Source: Favolaschia claudopus
Lineage: Eukaryota; Basidiomycota; Agaricomycetes; Agaricales; Mycenaceae
Length of the DNA: 64,000 nt
Assembly: GCA_037176885.1 (NCBI GenBank)
Contig: JAWWNJ010000052.1
Coordinates: 62,001 to 126,000 of the forward strand
Reading direction: 5' to 3'
Both the position numbers and the translations under genes were made by a program. Below, piece after piece: positions 55,123 to 64,000 of this stretch. Below the pieces are notes generated by a model that was not told the DNA's origin, did not search any database, and saw nothing but the letters and a program-made list of their open reading frames with translations. The first letter of the stretch is position 1. Each line of letters starts with the position of its first letter.

Positions 55123-55587
55123 TATCAATGACTCTAAGTATTAATATTCACATTCCCTCACACACACTATGGCGGTCAATCTGCACTTTTAATAAAACCA
55201 GGGTAAAATGTGTGTTTTGGTATAGAAAGTGGAAAAGTATAGAGAGAATGTCAACCTACCTATGAAAGTTTTGAGCCCCGGGGGGAAAAAGTCGAGGGGA
55301 AGATTTGTGTTTTTTTTTGGTTCGGACGTCAGAAAACAACAGCAGTAAATAAATTTTGTTGAGGGGGGTGAAAAAAGTTGAGCAAGCAGGGTATAAAGTC
55401 AGAGGTGAGTACAAAGAAAAACTGAGGGGTTCTTGTGTTTTGTAGGGGAGGGAATCGAACTTTCGGCGAGAGTTCAAAAACTTTCCCGGCGTGTGGCAGT
55501 GCTAACCCTAATGATGGACATGCAACACGGTGCATGCACCGGACGCATGCCCAAAGCAATTTGTGGGTTTGTACTGCGACCCCCACC

Positions 55588-56159
55588 ATGCCTATTCCTC
55601 AAGACGTCATTGAAACTATACTCCGGAGGATTTGGAGTCTCTTCGTCGCTGCGCTGTGGTTGCTTCAGATTGGGTAGACCCCGCCCAATCTCTACTCTTT
55701 CGCAAAATTACTCTTGGTCATCGGGACGCATTCGTTGACGTTGACTCGGAGAATGTAATGACCCCTCTTGGATCCCTTGATTCCCTTCCCAACATCAATC
55801 TCTATGCACGCTTTCATGCCCTGCTTTCAGAATCTCCTCATCTTGCCAGACATATTCGATCTCTGTGTCTTGGTCTTGTACCCGCATCCGAAATTGAACT
55901 GAGTGATACATCAGAGCTTGTCAGCGGAGAGGCTCAGGAGATAGAAACCTACCTGCTAGGCTTTCTACCCTTGCTTCAAGGTAAAGGCGTAATCAAACTG
56001 GGGGTATTTCCATATGAGATGGGGGTTCATACTTTTCGTCTACACCCACCGATTGCACACCTCCTCAAAGCTCTAGGAGCCTCTTCCCTTCAGCTTTTCA
56101 ACTGGAGCTTTTCTGAATGCTCTGATCTTGCCCTCCTAGCAGCACCCCCCTGTTTAGTC
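55588..56159 (+). pseudogene. F-box-like protein, frameshifted
   Basis: MPIPQDVIETIL begins a typical short F-box opening. Near 55620-55630 the frame changes, and the second frame continues EDLESLRRCAVVASDWVDPA and QSLLFRKITL, the 'L..C..V...W...A...LFR.I.L' signature that closes F-box domains in Agaricomycete proteins. About 170 leucine-rich residues follow (HLARHIRSLCLGLVP and similar), usual for this family. F-box proteins bind Skp1 and select targets for ubiquitination. One indel near the start, and a truncated 3' end where an open frame runs into repeat-like sequence, mark it as a pseudogene. Confidence 0.62.
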
Positions 56160-57077
56160 AAGACAATACAAATAATTATTTTGCATTTTCATTATTTGGT
56201 AGGCTTTCGAGAACGTGCCCGATAGTGGGTTATAGGGCCTGTCGGGTCGTCGGGCACGATAGTGACCGATAGTCCCCGAGTCCACCCTATGACGCAGCTG
56301 TCGGACCGATAGTCCGACACCCCCCGATCACAACCGACCGGGCACGACCGGGCCCGGTAACACAATAAATAAATTTGCGACATGGAATTTCACGAGTCGT
56401 TTGGTTGGCAGTGTACAGTAAACACCACCAAGCAGGTCCCATCAATGATGCCATCCCTGATGTCTCAAATCGACTGAACAAAAAATCTAAAACTTTTTCT
56501 TCCGTTTCCGAGGCTTCTGGGGGATAACTTAGGAATATTCACTGCAGCCCTCTAGAATTATCCCAGCCCTCAGAGCACTAAGAACAACTTAGTTATAGCT
56601 CTGGGTGGCTGTCTTGGGAACATCTATGGCTGGTCACCCAAATAGGAAAGTTATGTAAGCACACGTGCCTGATTGTTTGATTGCATCACTGATGTCTCAA
56701 TTTGCCCTCGAGAAAAAACAATTTATTGTGAGTTTTTGTCTGGTGAACAAATGGTCTTGAGGGATTGAAGTACTATCTAATCGGAGTGTTTTGGCAAGAG
56801 GATCAAAGCTTTTTGATCACTCGTAATAAATTTCGTTCCTGTTTGGTGGTGTTTAGGCCGAGCGCACCATAGAGTACACGCTTCCACCACGCACATTTTA
56901 CCCAACCACTTGTCGAGGTCGATGTAGTGCGGTTCTGGATCGGTGGTCCGCCATAAACGTAGGTAACAAAATATAAACAGAATCTGGCGGAATTTTGAAG
57001 GCTTTTTGATAGAAAAAATCTCCATCGGGAATCAGATTCGGGATGCACGGTCCGAGCACTGACACGTGATGTTTACA
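56160..57077. other. no recognisable gene; degenerate inverted repeat
   Basis: About 56205-56360 contains GTGCCCGATAG...GGGCACGA...CCGATAG words in both orientations, like a worn foldback element. The rest shows nothing. Confidence 0.35.
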
Positions 57078-57170
57078 GCCCGTTTTCCCGGCCGAGGGAT
57101 TTCCCCTTAAAGAAAAACAATGACCCACCGTGGGAATCTTGACCGTTTTGCCGGAATGGAGAAGTTCCCA
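57078..57170. repeat. dispersed repeat, copy 2
   Basis: Same orientation partner of 80-180; lacks about six bases around the CCCTTAAAG position and the ATCACCCTCGG segment. Confidence 0.7.
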
Positions 57171-58871
57171 CTTAATGGACTAAACGCTATCCCTAGGGCC
57201 TCGCTTGACTAAGTCATGACTTAGTTGTCACTGATTTTGATGGCTAGCGATCAGCGGCAACTGGAATGGCGATCACTCCCGATAAATTAGCGGTCAAATC
57301 TACTTCCCTCATATGAGCACGAATTTCGATGCGGTAAGCGCTCCAATAGTGCTTGTAGGATCCCAGAATATGCCTGCCAAATATCTGGCGCCCCATTGCT
57401 ACCAGGGCTCTGGAAACTAAAATCTAACTACGGCTGCAGAACCGTCGTGGGAACTTAGTGGGGCGACTAATCACTGCGGATCACTAACTAAGTAACGGCG
57501 TCACTAGCCGACTAATTCTTAGTCAAGCGCAGTAATACACGCGGAGCTATCAAACGGCTGATCGGCACTGGTCGGCATCGTTGATCGATGGTTCCCGGTG
57601 AGCGTTCAATGGCTTCTGTTGTGCGCCACTGGATTCCAGTGGATTCCGCTGGCTCTGTTTCCACTGGCAGCCGGTGGTTTTCGCTGGAATTCAGTGTAAT
57701 CCATTTTCTTCCGGATATATCAAACCCTCGCCACGACGCCACTTCAAGGTGAATGTGGGGTGCGTGAACTAGATTGAACCTATGTTCCCAACGATTAAGC
57801 TGTTGGGGTAGGAAGTTTAGTTGCATTCACCTCCTAGCACGTATTCCTGTGATGTATATTCTGGGCAGGGAATTGAAATTTTAGTTGGTATCCCATGAAC
57901 GTGATAGCTCATTGTATGAATCCCCTGCCCTCTCCGAAGCGGTCCCGAGCTCTCTAAGTGGTCCTTTAACAACATCGACAATGAACAGTATACAGCCTGT
58001 TGTTTTTCTAGGTGCTTTGGCGATTTTCGGAGCTTGTTTGACAGCTACGGGAGCCAGCAGATGACGCAACGCAAATTAGCCATTGGATGGCTCGAATGGT
58101 TGCATCACAATTACCCGCAAAAACAGACCAATTTTGTCCTTGACCGGTTTCAAATTTCAATTGTCCTGAATCCCCTCAGAGCTCCTCTTAAGCTTCCTTC
58201 GCTCTCCTCATGCATGTTACGATATTGCAGACCGTGCACCAAGGTTGTTTCCAGAGCTGTATACTACAGTCGTACACAGTGATATCCCCCCTTCATTGGT
58301 TCTCATCACGTATGTTACAAGATTGGAAACAGTGAAATATAGAGTAAATTGTTTCGCCCTTCATTCGTTCTCCTCGCGTATCTTACAAGAGATTTGAGCT
58401 AGTGCACTATAAGTTGTTGCCTGCTTCCGCAATTAGCTCTGCACTTATGCATGGAAATTCGAAACTGACCTAAGCAACTACACAGCTTCCGCTGGAACCA
58501 CCACCACGGTCCTCATCAACCTCCGGCATGTTATCAGCCTCCTTGGAGGTATTGCATGATGTTTGGCAGCCATTGGCTCATGATGAGAAAGAATTCCATT
58601 GTAGAGCAAGAACCTCGGGGTGGTGGTTGGGAAGCGTGAAAAAACCACTCTCGGACACTTCCAGTTTTATGTGCCTTCGGGATGTGAGGCCCAAGCCTCG
58701 AGCGGAGAATAGCAGTCGGAACAGGTGGTCGTCGACGGAAGCCGAACATGCCGACTCAGCGCCGTACAGGGCCGCCCTTTTGCACCCGCCGGATCCCGAG
58801 ACAAACAATAACCAAAGCCCCTGAGTACCTCTATCACCTCAACCTCCTCGAGCTTGAACGACCGTAGGCTG
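57171..58871. other. no recognisable gene
   Basis: CGCTTGACTAAG at 57203 pairs with CTTAGTCAAGCG at about 57517, hinting at a 330-bp foldback element without clear flanks. A run at 58250-58400 has two imperfect copies of a 'CTTCGTTCTC..C.CGTATNTTACAAGA' word. Frames near 58528-58824 have no known domain. Confidence 0.35.
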
Positions 58872-59585
58872 ATGCCTGGACCGTGCGATGACCATGTTTA
58901 CCTTGCCAAAGTCTTCGAACAGGCTGGAAGATATGAAGGTATCGTCAATCTAACTTTTGTTTACTCGACCACACAGACATGGTCGCGAGCATGAATTCCG
59001 TCGCATCATTCAATTGTGAACTCAGTGTGGAGCAGCGCAGTCTCCTAGTCGTTGCGTATAGCAACGTGATTGGTTCTCACCGCGCATCATGGGGAACAAT
59101 CTGTTCCATCGAGCAGAAGCAGGAATCAATAGGCAGTCCCATGCGCTTGATCCAGAGTTATCGCGAAACAATTGAGCAAGAGTTGACAAAGGCTTGCCAT
59201 TCTATCCTTGCAGTACTGGTGCAGCACCTCATTCCTTCTTCTGTCTCGAGCGAATCCTTGATTATCTATCACACGATGTACGATTTCGGGCTTAATGACA
59301 TTTTCGCTGACTCAAGTTCTGCTTAGGATGGCTGATCATTAGCGCTACCTTGCCGAGATAACGACAGGTGACAGGCAGAAGGCCAATACTAGGAAGTCAC
59401 TCTCGTCCTACAAGGCTGCCTCCGACGTCGCTGTTAACGACCTCTGCCCCACGCACCCAGTCCGTATCCGCCTCGGCCACAGCTTATATGTTCGTTATTA
59501 CGAACACCTCAACTCCTGGGGTCCTGACGAAACCTCGGCATCATTATATGCACTTTCGAGACAAACCCACCAACCCGACGAGTGA
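58872..59585 (+). pseudogene. 14-3-3 protein pseudogene
   Basis: 14-3-3 proteins bind phosphoserine/phosphothreonine motifs in the cytosol. Exon 1 (58872-58938) MPGPCDDHVYLAKVFEQAGR, exon 2 (58977-59277) DMVASMNSVA, ELSVEQRSLLVVAYSNVIGS, RASWGTICSIEQKQES and LTKACHSILAVLVQHLIPSS, exon 3 (from 59327) RYLAEITTGDRQKANTRKSL, YKAASDVAVNDLCPTHPVR match helices 1 to about 6 in order. Introns of 38 and 49 bp use GT-AG sites and keep phase. A TAG at 59340-59342 replaces the residue before RYLAE. After LGHSLYVRYYEHLNS the similarity is lost and a stop follows at 59583-59585, so helices 7-9 are missing. Retained introns show that it arose by DNA duplication, not retroposition. Confidence 0.82.
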
Positions 59586-59858
59586 GCTATTGAATCGTGC
59601 GGATAGGTTCTGCGCGTAGCGTACTCGTATTGCCAAAGAGTATCCGGAAGTGGAAAGTTTCTCCGTGACTGCACTGGTTCGGGAATGCATGACCAGAGGC
59701 TGTGGAAAGGGTTCCTTGTTGGTCTTCATCATGAAGGCCAGTACGAGTGGCTGAGCAGAAAACGATCCACCACAAGGTTCAAGTGCCCAATAAAGGTCCG
59801 AGTTGGCTAGCTATTCTGGTACAGATTTAGGTGGGCTTTCTCCTGAACCTGAGAGAGG
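59586..59858. other. no recognisable gene
   Basis: Spacer between the 14-3-3 pseudogene and a hAT-type MITE. Confidence 0.4.
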
Positions 59859-60262
59859 CAGTGTTCGCCCTAAGGCCTTAATTTTGGGTCCCAGTGGGTC
59901 TTAAGGCTTATTAAGGCTTAACCCTTATGCTCTGAAGGCCTTGATTTCCTTTTTAAGTAGTTCTTTCCCATCACTCACGGAAGCGGAACACTGCTGCCGA
60001 GAGGTAAACTTCAATGGCAGATGTACCGGCAACGGTCAGTCTCTTGTCTGAAATGATGTCTTTCTTCCATCAATGCTCGTCGGTGTGCTCGGCACCCGCA
60101 TCGGAAGTCTCCGGCTGATCGGCGCAGCCTCGGCATTAACGTTAACCTCAAGTTGACCTTAAGGGCTGCTTAAGGCCTCAGGATGCAAGCAGCCGGTCCT
60201 TAAGGCTTACATTAAGGCCTTAATAAGTCTTAAATAGGCCTTATCCCTTAGGGCGAACACTG
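59859..60262. mobile_element. 404-bp hAT-type MITE rich in TTAAGG
   Basis: Ends CAGTGTTCGCCCTAAGG and complement, flanked by GAGAGAGG and GCGAGAGG (7 of 8 bases equal), an 8-bp duplication with one later change. Many AAGGCTTA/TAAGCCTT words in both arms. Half of a relative sits at 16720-16941. Confidence 0.82.
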
Positions 60263-60345
60263 GCGAGAGGAGTTGATTTGCATCATTGCAGGCAGGCATC
60301 ATTGTCTGCATCAACGCCGCCAGAGGTGGCAAGATTGATAGAGGA

Positions 60346-60412
60346 GTTGTTTTTTTTTTTCTTTCTTTCTTTCTTTCTTTCTTCTTCTTCTTCTTTTCTT
60401 TTCTTCTTTAAG
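60346..60412. repeat. T-rich microsatellite
   Basis: T13 followed by (CTTT)6, (CTT)4 and TCTTTT units. It creates the lysine/arginine-rich minus-strand frame at 60283-60510, which is an artefact. Confidence 0.9.
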
Positions 60413-61062
60413 GGCTCCAGGGGAATGGAAACCTGCATAAAAACATGGCAAAGTACCCTGGGTCCAGAAAAAAAACTTTTGTGGGTCAAAAGTTTTTGAG
60501 TTTTTGGCATAGATATGGGTAGCGTTCATAGTCCGAAGCATTCCTTGCCCGCCTTTTTGATGCGTTCCAATCTCTGAGCTCTGGCATGTGTTTTTTTTTT
60601 TTGCTAAACATGCCTCCTGATGCATGGGGGGTAGGTCAGTGAAGCGTCCGTGGGAGTGATGCTGAGTTTGAACTTCATCATCCGCAAAATGGCACCAGCT
60701 GACAGTGCTCGTATCTACCTTGTCTCTACTCTGCGTGGCTGCGGTGGTAAACACTCAGCTACGGCGGCAGAGTGCCCTGTTCGTCAGATACTCTTCCGTC
60801 GCATCGAGGACGAACTTTCTGCCTCTGGATCCTTCTTTGCTGCAACGCAAAGTGAGCACCGAGGCGAGTCCGTTTGATACTTATTCCCCCTCCCCTCACG
60901 CCCCTTCTCCTTCACGTACAACTCGCCGTACCCGGACTTCCGCTACTAGAGCTTTTCGCCCCATGAACCATACCTTGTTCTAAGTTTGTTCCATCACGAT
61001 CATTCTCTCATGGCCTCGCAACCATTCGTACCCATGCTTGCATCTACTCTGCTGTTCTACTC
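60413..61062. other. no firmly recognised gene
   Basis: Plus-strand frames at 60650-60877 and 60705-60983 could be 5' exons of the family gene that follows (S/T/P/R-rich), but no motif confirms this. Confidence 0.3.
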
Positions 61063-62864
61063 ATTATGACCGCCCGTACCTACACACAGTACCTACAGTT
61101 AGTTACACAGAGGCGCAGTAGCGACATATGCCCTAAAGGGCATGAAACGTTACTTAATAAATTGATTCCGACGACCTTGTCTCTACCCATCTCTGTCGCC
61201 GACCTTCAACAACCTTCGGAATCGACCCCTCCTAGTACTCCTGTCCCTGTATATCCATATCCCAATCAATATTACACTCCGGTGCCATTCTATCTACCTC
61301 AGACCTTCGGGACGCCTTGTACGTACGCATGGCGGGCTCGCATTTCCCTACGGTCATGGCAATCAGACACCCCTTCAATCAACCAGAAACTCCTGTCGCC
61401 GCATCTAATGAAGCTGAAATTCTGGATGCTGTAGTCACAGACTTGGCTATTGCATTTGCCGGTGAATTCTTCAACGGTATCCTTCCTGGGACGCGTTCTC
61501 AGCGCCAGAAGCGCGTATTTAAGTGGCCCATTTCCGATGTAACCACTGAGAATCGACTGTTGGTGACGATGCGTGCGATTCGCAAAGCAGGCTTCCCGAC
61601 ATTGGGCAGTTTCTTGGCTGCCCTCTTTGAGAGACCACACAACAATTTATCGCTGCGTTTTTACGTGCTGGGGAAGGAGACGCTGCGCACCATCCTGTCG
61701 CAATCATAGATCTCATTTACCACCATGTTAAATATCAGCGCTGGATTGATAGAATCGCAGAAGAGCCATCGTTCACCCTACCCCGACATGCTCTGCGACC
61801 TTCCCTTCGCCTCGGCTCCGATCTTATCACACCTGAATCCAACAGCACGGGCAATGCCCTTATCGATTGGGCGCTGAATCCAGTACTGGAGCGAGTCAAC
61901 AAGGAGGCCAATCGACTGCTCAACCCGACGCATGGCTTCGTTCGCTTACCAGGGACTGTATGGGGCTGGGATACGATTTTGAGTTCTTGGAGTATGCTCA
62001 AAAGCAAAGAAACAATAGCGACTGTTGCACCGGCAATTTTCGCAGTTGCCACCACAGTGGCCGTGAACCCGCGAATGAGAAAAAAGCTCGAACGAGCTGC
62101 TTTGGCAGGAAAACATGTCGCTCAACCTCATAACCCTCCGCAACCCTCTTCAACACCGGCAACAACAGAAACTGCATTCATCGCTGCCGAGCTGCCTTTC
62201 AATTCAGTCCCACTCCCCAGTCCCGAGCAAAGGAGTAGTCAAGGGGGTGTCGGGATTCGAAACTCGGATATCGGGTCGACTTATTTTTTAAGCCCTCTAC
62301 CAGACCCCCCCTCCCCCCCCTCCTCTCCTATATAGGGTAATATATTCCCACCATTGTCAGGCTGCCGTGTTGCCGGTCAACACACCCACCTCGGTAACTT
62401 CCGAAACCCACCATTTTTTATATCTGTTTCGTGCGTTGGAGAGTTTATTTGCTAGAAGAAATTCTAGAACTTAATTTCGTGGCCTGGCAACAGAAGCAAA
62501 ATAATCGTTGAATTTTGCGCCGCTTATTTAGCGTGCGAGAACTGTCCAAATCCGGAACATTATTGCCGCTTTGACAGTCAGATGGGTTCATGAGACGGAA
62601 ATTTACCCTCGGACAAGTTTAAACCAATTTACAACTGGTTTATGAGCCTTGGGAAGCTTATGAGTACTAGACACAAGAAATTTTTTAAGGACCTTCTGGA
62701 GACCCCCCCCCCCTCCAACCCATGGTACGAAATTTTAATCCCGACACCCCCTTGGGAGTAGTATACATGAACCTCGGGAGGATGAGCAGCCTGATGCAAG
62801 GAGCGACGGGGAGGACGAGGAGCCAGCGGGGGTCTTACATACAGGACAGCCATTTGACCAGTAA
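61063..62864 (+). pseudogene. basidiomycete multigene-family protein, broken by frameshifts and a MITE
   Basis: Three frames make one protein-like sequence. MTARTYTQYLQLVTQRRSSD begins a P/T/Y-rich part; from about 61370 a shifted frame gives NEAEILDAVVTDLAIAFAGE and LVTMRAIRKAGFPTLGSFLA, ALFERP; from about 61640 a third gives FLRAGEGDAAHHPVAIIDLI, FTLPRHALRPSLRLGSDLIT, and WSMLKSKETIATVAPAIFAV with a likely membrane-like alanine/valine segment. I recall the 'L...G..TLG.FL..LF' plus 'LPRHALRPSLRL' order from repeated, possibly transposon-linked families in mushroom genomes, function unknown. A 515-bp MITE splits the C-terminus at 62240; past it the frame resumes at 62763 and stops at 62862-62864. 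Confidence 0.5.
62240..62754. mobile_element. 515-bp hAT-type MITE inside an ORF
   Basis: Ends CAAGGGGGTGTCGGGATT and complement, flanked by a perfect 8-bp duplication GGAGTAGT (62232-62239, 62755-62762). The ends resemble those of the 316-bp MITE at 12497 (CAAGAGGTGTC). Removing the element with one duplication rejoins a frame of 34 codons after the duplicated site up to the stop at 62862-62864. Confidence 0.92.
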
Positions 62865-62937
62865 ACAGGACGACGTGATCCCTGGCAGGTCTGTTGATAA
62901 GCATGAGATTTGGGCAGACTTGAAAATGTAGTAAAAG

Positions 62938-63010
62938 GATGGCTGCTGCTGGATTCGAACCAGCGTCTTTTGTCTTATCGCGAGACATGCAATATTACCA
63001 CTACCTAAAG
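62938..63010 (-). tRNA. tRNA-like remnant (3' half well preserved)
   Basis: On the minus strand TAGGTAGTGG resembles a Pol III A box, and GGTTCGAATCC is a perfect B box within a T arm GCTGG-TTCGAAT-CCAGC. An anticodon-like arm TGTCT-CGCGATA-AGACA precedes it and AGCAGCC-A could be the acceptor 3' strand. The 5' acceptor strand GGCTGCT is not found and base 33 of the loop is G instead of U, so this is a tRNA pseudogene or a SINE head rather than a functional tRNA. No isotype is assigned. Confidence 0.4.
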
Positions 63011-63903
63011 TAAGAACAAAGTAGTAAGATCTAAAGAAGTCAGTAAATCGTGTATAGTAAGAAGTAGTAAAGGATTCACCTCAGTCGGGGTGTGAGTATT
63101 ACTATACTTAAATCGACTGCCTCCTCTTCGAATTCCTTCAAGTTCCTTCACAATTTCTGCTCTCTGAATACCCCTCCATCTCGGTTCACCGAACTCTATG
63201 TTCGTGCCTACTTTTGCCCCCGATTCCGAGATTGCGTCTTCATTTATCCGACTTTGGCCTGATCTACATAAGTACGCTTCGCAGTCAGTCTCCCATTAAA
63301 ACCTGTCGACACCAACGTACGACAATCCACGTCGCTTCGACGTTGATTTGTGACGAGGTTGCTTAGGACCATTGAGTCATTGACATCAATTTCGCTCGCA
63401 ATACTAGTATTACTACGGCTCAATTCCTCCAATGCCTGGTGATCCCGCCATTCAATGTTCAGCAGTTTTCTAAATACCTGATGGGTGGCTTCCTGGGTCG
63501 ATTCATCTTCGACCTACCCTACTTTCCGATCTAAATTTATGAATATTGATTCAGGCTTCACATTGGGGCATACTGCTCGGACTCTCGTCTTTTGTTCTAT
63601 GCATTCTTTCTCCTACATAACAAGACTGTTAGCGCCTCTACTTGCGCTTACAACAGTCTGTTAAATTTTTATTATGACCTGCAGGCAGCCATTTGAGTCC
63701 TAGTATTCTTGGCAACCATATTCTTTGCCGATCTATGAAGACGGAACGGAGAGGAATAATTCTCTCAATCACCCATGCTCGATAGTCTCCTCATTCATCG
63801 AGGTTTCTGACCTCAGTTTATCGCTACATTTATCGAATTTCTCTGTCGAATTGCACTCCTACATGGTATTCACATTATCCACTAATTTGTTGGATAATTG
63901 TGT
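63011..63903. other. no recognisable gene
   Basis: A GTAGTAA/AGTAAG-rich stretch at 63005-63075 and otherwise unremarkable sequence with no supported frame. Confidence 0.4.
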
Positions 63904-63905
63904 TA

Positions 63906-64000
63906 CAGTCGTCACTGACATAACCCATACCTGTACCTCCCCATAACCCATAATTTTGGCGGCCAAACTTCCTCAGTTTACAGTGTAAAAGTGCCCAAAT
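63906..64000. mobile_element. left end of a CAGTCGTCACTG/ATGGGTTA MITE, cut by the window edge
   Basis: TA then CAGTCGTCACTGACATAACC and two further ATAACCCATA words. Same family as 49388-49480 and 54598-54763. Confidence 0.6.

Noticed and set aside
60283..60510. Lysine/arginine-rich frame
   Set aside because: Produced by the CTTT/CTT microsatellite read on the minus strand.

Overview
This window looks like nuclear DNA of a filamentous basidiomycete, probably an Agaricomycete. The evidence is short GT-AG introns of about 40-60 bp, the style of the histone H4, HMG-box, F-box-like and 14-3-3 genes, and several transposon-associated protein families that I know from mushroom genomes (organism assignment is inference). 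It contains almost no ordinary single-copy genes. Most of it is a nested graveyard of DNA transposons, non-autonomous inverted-repeat elements (MITEs) and retrotransposon fragments, with gene pieces between them.

Layout. 1-4.3 kb: dispersed repeat fragments, a decayed copia Gag and a complete but divergent histone H4 gene. 4.3-9.0 kb: copy A of a long repeat, carrying a 442-bp foldback element that itself carries an 884-bp TA-flanked element. 9.0-16.9 kb: copia Pol fragment, HMG-box gene, nested hAT-like elements, foldback elements. 16.9-20.8 kb: a 174-bp duplicate of the HMG-box exon fused to a long transposon-associated ORF, then copy B of the long repeat in reverse. 21.0-22.6 kb: internally deleted MULE-like transposase. 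23-31 kb: hAT, Harbinger-like and TA-type MITEs and a KH-domain Gag. 30.8-35.2 kb: copy C, the only copy with both terminal inverted repeats. 35.3-37.0 kb: an intact 443-codon hAT-derived ORF with zinc finger and dimerisation domain but no catalytic core. 37-42 kb: TA MITEs, gypsy fragment, second (decayed) H4, PHD-finger fragment. 43-55 kb: more MITEs, a LINE ORF1 fragment and an ORF split by a 756-bp TA element. 55-64 kb: F-box-like pseudogene, 14-3-3 pseudogene, a basidiomycete family ORF split by a hAT MITE with an 8-bp target duplication, and a tRNA-like remnant.

How it works together. No operon or metabolic pathway is present. What can be read is an insertion history: several elements are bounded to the base by inverted ends plus target duplications, and two of them can be compared with empty sites in paralogous copies in the same window. 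Points most worth a second look are the divergent H4 (K8R, K12I, G28S), the hAT-derived ORF lacking its catalytic centre, the HMG exon duplication feeding a chimeric ORF, and the unclassified 4.4-kb long-TIR element.
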